Assembly: GCA_000733355.1 (NCBI GenBank)
Contig: JNVV01000001.1
Span: 712,208 to 776,207 of the forward strand
Length of the DNA stretch: 64,000 nucleotides
Reading direction: 5' to 3'
Origin: Falciphora oryzae
Taxonomy: Eukaryota > Ascomycota > Sordariomycetes > Magnaporthales > Magnaporthaceae
Both the position numbers and the translations under genes were made by a program. This document shows positions 46,239 to 54,608 of the stretch, piece by piece. Position 1 is the stretch's first letter, and each line of letters starts with the position of its first letter. Under the pieces are notes generated by a model, which was not told the DNA's origin, searched no databases, and worked only from the letters and a program-made list of their open reading frames with translations.

Positions 46239-47917
46239 ATGGAGGGCTCATCGGAGGATATCAACTCGGCGCTGGAGTCGTTCCGAGAGCAATGGCGGGC
46301 TGAAGTGCGGGCCAAACGGCCCGGCACAAACCAGAGCCAGGGCCAGAGCCAAGCCCAAAGCGGCGGCTCCTCCAAATCCGGGGCCAGGTCGGGCCAGCCA
46401 GAGGCGAAGCAGTCCGCGGCCGAGCCCCTACAGACCGCCTTGGCTCTGTACGAAGAAGCCGTGGAGATGGAGTCCCGTGGAAAGCTCGGGGAGAGCCTGA
46501 GGTTGTACCGGACCGCCTTCCGCATGGACGACAATGTCGACCGCCTGTACAAGGCAAAGCATTTCCCCCATGCACCTCCTTCTTCCAAGCCCGCGGCGTC
46601 GGGCTCGCCTTCGGCTGCAGTCCCGCCGGCTCCTCGTGCGGCCTCTCACCACCCTCACGGACCCACAGCGCCGGCTCCGGCGATCCCGGCGGTGACGACA
46701 CCATCAGCCGCAACAGCAGCAGCAGCACAGGCCGAGCCCGCTGCTGCTCCGCCGAAGCCCCGCGTGTCTCTCAACGACCTGGTCAGCGGGTTCGCAGGCC
46801 TCGCCATCCAGCCGGCGCCCCCGTCGGTCGAGGGCATGCCGCCGCCGCCCTGCCCCATCTCGACGCTCCCGGACGAGGTGCTGCTGCACATCCTGCTGGA
46901 CGTGGCCGTCGACGACGTGGGCGACTTTGCGCGCCTGGCCCAGGTCTGCAGGCGCCTGGCCTTCCTCGTCGCGGCCGAGGAGCGCATCTGGCGCCGCGTC
47001 TGCTTGGGGAGCGAGTTTGGCTTCGCCGGCATGCCCCGCCTCTGGAAAACGGACCTGACCTGGGAGACGGCACCGGCTCCAGGCGCTGGCGAAGCAAGCG
47101 GCCAGGGGGCCATCGTGCTGGCCGCCGACGGCGAGGAGAGTGATTCCGACAACCGGGCCGAGGCGGCGCAGTCTCCCTCTGTGGTAGCATGGTCGCTGCT
47201 CGCGAGCACGTACGGCGGCTCGTGGCAGACCATGTTCCGCTTCAGACCGCGGATCCGGTTCAACGGCTGCTATATCAGCACCGTCAACTACATCCGGGCC
47301 GGCCAGGCGTCGGCCAACATGGTGACGTGGAACAGCCCCGTACACGTGTGTACCTACTTTAGGTATATCCGCTTCTTCCGCGACGGCACCTGCATCTCGC
47401 TCTTGACCACGACGGAGCCGGCCGAGGGTAAGTAGTCATAGCTACCCTGTCACGCCGCACCTAGCATCTTCGTACTAACATGGTCTTTATAGTGGTCCCA
47501 CACCTGACCAAGGAAAACCTGGAGCTGCATCGAGCGGCTCCCGTGTTGAGCCTCCCGTCCAGCGTCATGCAGTATGCCCTCAAGGGACGCTGGCGCCTCG
47601 GCTCTGCTGGTACTGGAGCCGGGGCCAGGGCTCAGGAGGTGGCTGATGCCGCGGCACCGGCGACGGCCGTGGGAGGACCTCCTGAAGACCAGCCAGCGCC
47701 CTCGGAAGGGGACCTGTTTGTGGAGACCGAAGGCGTGGGCAAGTACATGTACCGGCTCGACCTGGCCCTCAAGACGGCGGGCAAGGGTGCCAGGAACAAC
47801 AAACTCGTGTGGAAGGGCTTCTGGAGCTACAACCGCCTGACAGATGACTGGGCAGAGTTTGGACTTAAGAACGACAAGGCCTTTATTTTTAGCCGGGTGA
47901 AGCGATTCGACCCGTAG
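46239..47917 (+). CDS. F-box protein of the FBXO9/Pof7/Hrt3 type
   Basis: Two exons (46239-47427, 47493-47917), intron 65 nt, 537 residues. An N-terminal TPR/MIT-like helical pair (ALALYEEAVEMESRGKLGES through RMDDNVDRLYKAKHF, about residues 67-110) is followed by a Pro/Ala-rich linker and the F-box (ISTLPDEVLLHILLDVAVDD ... CRRLAFLVAAEERIWRRVC, about 205-258). After it come WSLLASTYGGSWQTMFRFRPRIRFNGCYIS and VHVCTYFRYIRFFRDGTCIS, then the C-terminal segment MYRLDLALKTAGK ... FWSYNRLTDDWAEFGLKND, which is characteristic of the FBXO9/Hrt3 group. It should act as the substrate receptor of an SCF ubiquitin ligase; targets are unknown. The start is the first ATG in frame. Confidence 0.88.
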
Positions 47918-48240
47918 AGGCCGCCTTGAGAAAGAAAGAGGTAAATGCTTGCATCCCGGTGATTTATTCTGTGCCCTTCCTGTTTGTCTGTCGCCCCTCC
48001 CAGCCAGCCGGGGTATATATACTTCCTATACATGGTGCCGAACAGATGGCCGGAATACGTTGCCGAAATCCATATAAACATAGATATGTCCAAGTCGTGA
48101 GTGCCGTATGTTGTTCCTGCATATGTCATAACGCCAAATCCTGTTGTCCTGTTTCCGTAAAGATTTTGCCCGTTTCCCCTTCCACATCGCCGTCGTCTCG
48201 ACTGTGATGGCCACCAGCAGCCATCGTCACCAGCAGCCGG
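47918..48240. other. Short intergenic region between convergent genes
   Basis: About 320 bases between the ends of the F-box gene (+) and the small membrane-protein gene (-). It is AT-richer than its flanks, consistent with two 3' UTRs; no other feature seen. Confidence 0.5.
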
Positions 48241-48753
48241 TTACCACAGCCGTCTCTGGTAGTAGACCGGCGACTCGCCCTGCGAGAGCTTCTTGATCTC
48301 CTCCTTTATCCGCCTGCGGCGCTCGACCCTGCTCAGCGGCTTCTGCGCCTTGCCGTCGGCCTCGAGCATCACGGCGTCGGCGTCTTCTGCAGCGTCAGCG
48401 GCAGGCTTCTTCTCCCCGCCCTCCTGCTGCGTCTGCTCGACCTCAATGGCGATGGGCTGCTTCCCTTGCTCTTCTGCCGGCTTGTCGGGGTCCCCTCCGG
48501 CCAGGGCGGTGCGCCAGTCGGAGCTCTCCTGGATGAAGATGTGCGGCGATGGGCGTGGGGCCGGCTTGATAGCCGCCCGGAGGTCGCGGAGCGTCCTTTG
48601 CTGGATTGCGTAGCCGCTCAGGAAGAGGGCCGTTGTGCATGCGATGACTGGAGCTGGGGTGTTAGTCTCGCGGAGCTGTGCGATGTTACCCGTTCACTAA
48701 CCGATGATGGACGAGACGGCCACCGAAGCCTGCGACGATGTGATCATGACCAT
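48241..48753 (-). CDS. Small single-pass membrane protein, function unknown
   Basis: Two exons on the minus strand (48753-48702, 48653-48241) with a 48-nt intron (donor GTTAGT, ACTAAC branch, CAG acceptor), 154 residues. The start MVMITSSQASVAVSS runs into one hydrophobic segment (about residues 10-32, IIAPVIACTTALFLSGYAI), then the basic QQRTLRDLRAAIKP, a segment with SPHIFIQESSDWRTAL, an acidic Glu/Ala/Asp-rich linker, and a basic end RVERRRRIKEEIKKLSQGE with final SPVYYQRRLW. The layout suggests a small organelle-membrane protein, perhaps mitochondrial, but I recognise no family. Support comes from the exact splice consensus, preserved frame, lack of internal stops and the divergent promoter with PRP38. 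Neither exon alone forms a long ATG-initiated frame, so simple ORF scanning misses it. Confidence 0.75.
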
Positions 48754-49160
48754 TTTGGCACTGGTGTTTGATGGCGACGATCCGGTATGTTTTGTTCCCT
48801 TCAAAAGCGTGCGGGGTCGGTATGTGGGTGTGTGAATTGAGGAACGGCGCTGGACAAGGCGGTGGGCTTATGCAAAATGCTCAGGCTGGTGACAAGTACC
48901 TAGCCGCCCCAGATTTGTTTACTTTGGCTACGTCACGTCGCATAGTTTGCTTCGTCTGGGCAATTATCGATAATCGGGGCCCGCTCTCAGGTAGCGACAG
49001 CAGTGGAGCGCACGGTAGCGAGATACGGGGGTCCAGCAAGGCCCCGCCAACCAATGAATTCGCTTCCTTGCGCTTCGCGACAGACCTTCACGGCCGGCTC
49101 CTGTTTCCACACCACTCCTCCCACCGCCCAGCAGCAAAACCATCACCACCGCACGCGACA
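48754..49160. promoter_or_regulatory. Divergent promoter between the small membrane-protein gene and PRP38
   Basis: The two start codons lie 407 bases apart on opposite strands, so one compact region must contain both promoters and leaders. AACCAATG near 49050-49057 is a CCAAT-type element. No gene is supported inside. Confidence 0.6.
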
Positions 49161-49952
49161 ATGGGCAGGCCGGCAGTGCACCAGGCGTCGGAGCGCCAGT
49201 TCCTGGACGAGCGCGGGTCGTCGTCGCGGCTCGCGCCCAACGGCCTCAACCCGGCGCGCATCATGGAGAAGGCCGTGGTCGACCGCATCGTCGACAGCTA
49301 CTTCTGGAAGGAGCAGTGCTTCGGGCTCAACGAGGCCGACATTGTCGACCGCGTCGTCGACCACGTCCATTTCGTCGGCGGTGTCACGGGCCCTTCCCAG
49401 AAGCCGACGCCGTTCCTGTGCCTGGCCTTCAAGCTGCTGCAGCTCGCGCCGGGAGACGATATTCTGGCAGAGTACCTGCATTTCGGCGGCGAAAAGTTCA
49501 AGTACCTGCGCGCCCTCGCCCTCTTCTACGTCCGACTCACGCGCACCCCGAAAGATGTCTACGCCACAATCGAGCCCTTCCTCGAGGACTACCGCAAGCT
49601 GCGCCGCAAGGGCCGCGCCGGCACGTCGCTGACCTACCTTGACGGCTTTGCCGACGACCTGCTGGTCAAGGACCGCGTCTGCGCCACCAGTCTGTACAAG
49701 CTCACCAAGCGCGACGTCCTCGAGGACCTCGATCTGCTGCTCCCGCGCGTCAGCCCCCTGGGCGATCTCGAGGACTTGCTGGAAGCGGAAGACGAGGACG
49801 GGGAACCCAAGGAGGAGAACGAGGATGGAGAGGAACAAGACGAGCAGCCCGGGCGCTCTTCTCGGGAGCCAGAAGACGTCTCCATGGCCAGTGAGGACGG
49901 CCAAGACGATAGTAGCAGCAACCACAACGACAGTCGAGACGCGGCATCGTAG
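49161..49952 (+). CDS. PRP38: Pre-mRNA-splicing factor PRP38
   Basis: A single exon of 263 residues. The PRP38 domain spans roughly residues 25-200: NPARIMEKAVVDRIVDSYFW, EQCFGLNEADIVDRVVDHV, GGVTGPSQKPTPFLCLAFKL, DDILAEYLHFGGEKFKYLRA and LALFYVRLTRTPKDVYATIE are strongly family-like. A short acidic Glu/Asp/Ser tail follows, lacking the long RS-rich tail of animal homologues. Prp38 is part of the U4/U6.U5 tri-snRNP and is needed for spliceosome activation. The ATG at 49161 is preceded by an A at -3 (ACAATGGG); longer reading of the frame upstream runs into the divergent promoter and is not coding. Confidence 0.95.
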   Translation: MGRPAVHQASERQFLDERGSSSRLAPNGLNPARIMEKAVVDRIVDSYFWKEQCFGLNEADIVDRVVDHVHFVGGVTGPSQKPTPFLCLAFKLLQLAPGDDILAEYLHFGGEKFKYLRALALFYVRLTRTPKDVYATIEPFLEDYRKLRRKGRAGTSLTYLDGFADDLLVKDRVCATSLYKLTKRDVLEDLDLLLPRVSPLGDLEDLLEAEDEDGEPKEENEDGEEQDEQPGRSSREPEDVSMASEDGQDDSSSNHNDSRDAAS

Positions 49953-50551
49953 TCAACCGACAAGACGCACCTGGATATCTATTTCCGGTCTGCCCTATTG
50001 AACCTCGGATACCTCCCATGTATCACCACGGCCCGCCCACCGCGCCGGCTCGGACATACACGGTGCTGCATCAGTGCGCGGTGCTACGAGGCCCGGGATC
50101 TAACGCCACCTGTAAGTTGATGCAACTAAGGAGCGTCGATGCTGCGATCACCACTGGTCGAGGAGCTAGCCGCGAGTTAAGGCCTTGCGGTGCTGACCGC
50201 CGACCTATGCCGTTCTTGGAGAAACCGGTGTCATCCGGTGCGATACACCACAGCCCAGGGGCTGATGCTGACATGCAAAGGAGTGGGCGGACAGGATACT
50301 ACGGCGTGTTCAGAGAAGCACGCGCTTAGGGGACCTGCGCGCTGCATGACATGGAATGGGGAACCAGTGATGAGCGTTGCGTGACTTTGGTAGCCGACTA
50401 CCATAGCCACAGGCCACCGCCCGGGTTTACCGCGGCGCTCTATCCACCCACGTCCGCCCACGAGCGTGATGATGCTCTCTATACGCCAAGATGTTGGCAG
50501 CAGTAGAGGGCGAGCGAATTCCTTGTAAATATTATATATGCATTTTTCTCA
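49953..50551. other. Intergenic between convergent PRP38 and HER2 genes
   Basis: About 600 bases between two gene 3' ends. No conserved frame, repeat or RNA fold was seen. Confidence 0.5.
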
Positions 50552-52288
50552 TCACGATGCATCACCGCAGGCCTCTGTGCTTTCGTCCCGTGCCGCCCTT
50601 GGGTCCATACCCACCTTGCCCAATTCTAGCCGGAGTGCCGCCGCCACCTCGAGCAGGCGCGCATCGTCCCAGTACTGCCCTGTAAGCTGGAGGCCGCCGT
50701 AATGCGAGACGTCTGGGTCGCCATTGCCGCCGGACCCGAGCCTCAGCGGAATGCTGATGGCGGGCAGGCCGGCCAGGCTGGCGGGCACGGTAAAGACGTC
50801 GTTCATGCACGAGTCCAGCGACGTCTGCCGCACGGCCTCATCCAGCGTTGGCGTCGGCGTCGGCGCCGTGGGGCAGAGGAGGAAGTCGACGCGGGCCGGT
50901 CCCCTCTTGTCGGCGAGCGGGACGTCCTCGGGCAGGTCTGCGAGGTCCACCACGTCCGCCGCCGCCGCCTCAGGGTCTGCCTCGAACCCGATCCCGCCGC
51001 TAGTAGGATTAGTGGCGTCGTCGTGGTCCAGCAGCGGGTTCTCGAGGCGGAAGGCGCGGTCAAAGTCGGCGCGCACGAGTCGGCGCACCCGCTGGGCCTG
51101 GACGAAGTAGTTGTCCATGGCCTGGGAGCTGAGGCTGTAGGACCCCAGCAGGATGCGGCGGCGGACCTCGTCGCCGAAGCCAGCCCCGCGCGCGCCGGCG
51201 TACAGCACGCCGCCGCAGCCGTCGTCGTCCTCGATCTGCTGCTGCTGCGGACCGCCGCCAGCTCTGGGCCCGCCGTTGCCGTACCGGACGCCGTCGTACT
51301 TGGCGAGGTTGGACGACGCCTCGGCCGGAGCGAGCACGTAGTAGGCCGACAGGGCGTGGCGGGTCGAGGGCAGCGACACGGGCACGACACGGGTGCCGAG
51401 CGCCTGCAGCAGCGACGCGGCGGCGGCCCAGGCGGCGCGGATGGCCGGGTCGAGCTCGTCGATGTTGTACTCGAGCGGCACGCCAAACGTCAGGCCGGAC
51501 CAGGGACGAGGCTGCCGCCGCTGCGGCGGCGCGTCGGCATCGGCGTAGCCTTCTCTGGCACGGGCGCAGCGCAGGCGAGTGGCGGGCGGGACCGAGGTCG
51601 GGTCGAGCGGGTCGTGGTAGCGCCAGAGGCCGGCGGGACCGACGACGAGGTCGCGGACGCGGCGGACGGAGCGGGCCAGCAGGCCGACGGTGTCGAGGCT
51701 GTTGGCGTAGGGCACGACGCCGCGGCGCGACAGCATGCCGTAGCTGGGCTTGAAGCCGACGACGGCGTTGTAGGCGGCGGGCAGGCGGACCGAGCCGCCC
51801 GTGTCGGTGCCCAGGGCCACGTCGGCGTCGCCCGCGGCCACGGCCACGGCGCTACCGCCGGAGCTACCGCCGGCCGAGCGGGGCGTGCTGGAGTTGCGGG
51901 CGGCGTCGGCGTTGATGGCGGGGCCGGCGGCGGAGTTCGTGTTGTGCGAGCCCATGCCGAACTCGTCGAGGTTCGTCTTGCCGACGACGTGGGCGCCGAC
52001 GCCGCGGAGCTGGGTCACCACGGTCGCCTCATAGGGGCTGGCGTAGCCTGCGAGGATGGCGGATGCGCATGTGGTGAGCAGGGAGCGTGTCGCGAAGTTG
52101 TCCTTGACGGCGAGGGTGAAACGGCCAGCTGCTCTGGCGGTCGTCTCGGGGACATTTTGTTCTTGGGAAATAAAATGGTTGAGATGGATGCCACGCAGGC
52201 CACGGGTGGCGGCGGCGACGGTGACTGCTGCTCCTCCTACATTGGAACGGCGTGCGCGCAGGCCGTGCAGCCTGGCGCTGACCGACAT
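50552..52288 (-). CDS. HER2: Glutamyl-tRNA(Gln) amidotransferase subunit A, mitochondrial
   Basis: A single minus-strand exon of 578 residues in the amidase-signature family. The Ser-cis-Ser-Lys set is present: Lys62 in LAVKDNF, the serine cluster at 142-146 in SAGGSSGGSA, and nucleophile Ser166 in GTDTGGSVRLPAA. VVGKTNLDEFGMGSHNTNSA and VGFKPSYGMLSRRGVVPYANSLDTVGLLARSV are typical of GatA rather than of general amidases. The first ~35 residues are Arg/Ala-rich and could be a mitochondrial presequence. With GatB and GatF-type partners, GatA amidates mis-charged Glu-tRNA(Gln) to Gln-tRNA(Gln) for mitochondrial translation. A ~60-residue insert rich in Gly/Asp/Gln near residues 330-355 is unusual but in frame. 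The antisense strand has a 538-codon open frame that is only a shadow. Confidence 0.93.
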   Translation of the reverse strand: MSVSARLHGLRARRSNVGGAAVTVAAATRGLRGIHLNHFISQEQNVPETTARAAGRFTLAVKDNFATRSLLTTCASAILAGYASPYEATVVTQLRGVGAHVVGKTNLDEFGMGSHNTNSAAGPAINADAARNSSTPRSAGGSSGGSAVAVAAGDADVALGTDTGGSVRLPAAYNAVVGFKPSYGMLSRRGVVPYANSLDTVGLLARSVRRVRDLVVGPAGLWRYHDPLDPTSVPPATRLRCARAREGYADADAPPQRRQPRPWSGLTFGVPLEYNIDELDPAIRAAWAAAASLLQALGTRVVPVSLPSTRHALSAYYVLAPAEASSNLAKYDGVRYGNGGPRAGGGPQQQQIEDDDGCGGVLYAGARGAGFGDEVRRRILLGSYSLSSQAMDNYFVQAQRVRRLVRADFDRAFRLENPLLDHDDATNPTSGGIGFEADPEAAAADVVDLADLPEDVPLADKRGPARVDFLLCPTAPTPTPTLDEAVRQTSLDSCMNDVFTVPASLAGLPAISIPLRLGSGGNGDPDVSHYGGLQLTGQYWDDARLLEVAAALRLELGKVGMDPRAARDESTEACGDAS

Positions 52289-52755
52289 ATGCCCTATTAT
52301 AGAGACCGAGTAACTTGACGTCTTGTTTCGCCGGGCAGTTTCACGATTGGGGTTGGTGGCTCATGGTTCCTCGTGATTTCTGTTTGCCGTTGTCGGGGCG
52401 CGGCACCACCCCTCAATTTTGTCATGTCGGGAGGAAGAAATTCAACCAGTGCCAGCGCTCGATTGGGGAATTTGATGGTTACAAGCCACCCGCCTGCAAC
52501 CTTTCTGATCCATCGACGACACCAGAGGCAACCAATTGATTTGATGAACTGTTACCTAGGCGCGAGAAAGAGGAAGAAAAGGATAAAAGAAGCACACGGA
52601 ATAATCTATAAATTTTGTGCGCAAAAACTTCCCCCGCGTCCGTTGCCTTTCTCGGACCAATGAAACTATAGGTATATCGATAGGAGAACACGCAAAACAT
52701 ACGGAACACCCGTCAGTATGCCACTAATAATACAGCCGACGACCCCATCCATCCT
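52289..52755. other. Intergenic between HER2 and DUF4336 genes (HER2 promoter)
   Basis: Tandem minus-strand genes. The segment should carry the HER2 promoter and the DUF4336 3' UTR. It is AT-richer toward 52540-52720; no gene supported. Confidence 0.5.
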
Positions 52756-53859
52756 TCAGTTCCTCGTGGCGGTCGCATCGAGGTGCCACTGGAACACCTT
52801 CCTGAACACCTCCTTGCCGTCGCCCACGATCGTCTCGCCGTGGCAGGGCACGATGGTCTCGAAGTCCCACCCGTCGATCCTGCGCACGCTCTCGTTGAAC
52901 CCGGCCCGGTCGCCGCGGCTCAGCACGTACCAGATGAAGCGCTTGGCCGCCGTCGCGTCGCCGGCCGTCGACTGCATGTTTGCAAAGAAGCGCTTGAACG
53001 GCCCGTCCCTGGGCCGCGCCTCCTCGGGCACGCGAGAGTACTGCTCCGTCGCCGGCAGGTTGAACATGAGGTCCGCCTCGATGAGCACCCGGTCGGGCCT
53101 GTAGAGGAAGACGAGCTCCTTGTTGGGGTGCGCGTCGACAAACTCGGACGCAAAGTCGGCGTCGAACTCGTCCGAGATGCCCTGCGCCTTCTGCTGCTTC
53201 TTGTCCTCGGCCTTGAACACGACGGCAAACGGCTCCGGGCCGATCATGGGGTCGGAGCCCGTGGCCTTGGCGCGCTTCTCGGGTAGGCCCTCCGGGCCGA
53301 CGATGCGGGCGTTGGGGAACTCGCGCGCCCACTGCGAGATGAAGATGTGGTGCTCAATGTCGAGCGCCACAATGTAGCGCAGCTCGCCGCCCATGGCGGC
53401 CAGCTTGGCTTTGACCTCAGGCGTCAACGCCACGGGCGAGAAGACGGCCAGGGCGCCCGAGCTCAGCCGCACCACTGTGGCCCGGCCGCCGATGGCGAGC
53501 AGGCCGAAGCGCAGGAAGGGCACCGAGAGCGTCGCCACGTTGGGCGTCACGTCGCGGATCACTATCACCTCGGACGGGTTGGACGGGACGAGTTTGGACG
53601 CCATGGCGGCGGCCCCGCGTCGCTGGTTGTAGTAGAAGAAGTAGCAGAGCCCGGTCGCGGAAAGAGCGCCGAGCACAGGATCGGGTCGGGGCAGCGGCCT
53701 GGGTTTGCTTGAGCCGGGGCGCTGCGAGAAGCGGCGTGCGGCAGGTCGTCCTAGCGCGACGGCTATGCGGTGTGGCGGGGCGATGTTGGTCGTGATAGCA
53801 GAAATGGCGCGTGTCGTGGGAGATGCGGCGGCGATGAGTCTCGTCGTCGGCTGAAGCAT
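52756..53859 (-). CDS. DUF4336 metallo-beta-lactamase-like protein
   Basis: A single minus-strand exon of 367 residues. From about residue 88 it matches the DUF4336 pattern: SEVIVIRDVTPNVATLSVPF, VVRLSSGALAVFSPV, LRYIVALDIEHHIFISQWAR, NKELVFLYRPDRVLIEADLM and GWDFETIVPCHGETIV. These resemble a metallo-beta-lactamase-like fold, but the classical HxHxDH cluster is not seen, so any hydrolase activity is uncertain. The first 85 residues form a Arg/Ala/Ser-rich presequence followed by a short hydrophobic stretch (VLGALSATGLCYFFYY), suggesting mitochondrial targeting with a membrane anchor. An in-frame Met at 53604 (MASKLVPSNP) would give a 282-residue cytosolic form. Function unknown. Confidence 0.85.
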   Translation of the reverse strand: MLQPTTRLIAAASPTTRAISAITTNIAPPHRIAVALGRPAARRFSQRPGSSKPRPLPRPDPVLGALSATGLCYFFYYNQRRGAAAMASKLVPSNPSEVIVIRDVTPNVATLSVPFLRFGLLAIGGRATVVRLSSGALAVFSPVALTPEVKAKLAAMGGELRYIVALDIEHHIFISQWAREFPNARIVGPEGLPEKRAKATGSDPMIGPEPFAVVFKAEDKKQQKAQGISDEFDADFASEFVDAHPNKELVFLYRPDRVLIEADLMFNLPATEQYSRVPEEARPRDGPFKRFFANMQSTAGDATAAKRFIWYVLSRGDRAGFNESVRRIDGWDFETIVPCHGETIVGDGKEVFRKVFQWHLDATATRN

Positions 53860-54608
53860 TTCTTCGAAGCACTACGTAGGCGTGACGAAGGGGTGTGTCG
53901 GGGCCGGGCTTGTAAAAGTACCCCTCGCAATCTAGCGTGCTTTCACATGAACAGCACACTCAGCCAGCCACCCAAGCAGAGCTTCCTAAGCAGCCACCTC
54001 AGCCTCAGCCCTTCGACCCTAACACGAAAATAGGCAACCGACGGCCTGATTGCCTATTCTGCTCGCCTCCGTCGCGCTCTCGGGCTTTAGACTTTGTCCG
54101 CAATTTATGCGTGCCTTGGCTGAGTTGCTTCTAGTGAGCTGTTCAGCAGTACCTGGGCGATGACCTCATCAGTCGGAGCTCCCAAACCAGCCCGTCACTT
54201 AGTCATCAGTCTAGTCGGAGCAATTTACCGAACGAACCCCTATTCGCTCCTTTCTACTGATGCAACCCCTGAGTCTTGACGACTCCTCCGTATTATCACC
54301 GTTCGATGTGTATACACGACCTAGTACTCGACTGTCATAAAACGGCTGCAAGCAGCAAGACCTCTGTAGCAAATATCAATCTCACCTCCCACCCGCAGCA
54401 TGGCTAGCACCATCATACCATTGTAACATTATTTAAAACATCCATACAAACCACCACTTCCATGCTCCTTTGATTGACCTGCTCAGGGAATGGCCTCTTC
54501 CTCAAGCAATATCAGATGGGAGCCGCTTGCACGTCACGACGTCCTTCTCAAGGATGCCGCCGGCTTGCTTCCCTTCCTCGTATCGATGTGGCAGCTCTGG
54601 CAGACTTA
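53860..54608. other. Intergenic between DUF4336 and the Ser/Arg-rich gene
   Basis: About 750 bases with no supported gene. It should hold the DUF4336 promoter and the 3' UTR of the upstream minus-strand gene. AT-richer around 54280-54470. Confidence 0.5.

Noticed and set aside
50702..52318. 538-codon + strand open frame
   Set aside because: It is antisense to the clear GatA/HER2 gene; its Val/Gly/Arg-rich translation is the usual shadow of GC-rich third positions.
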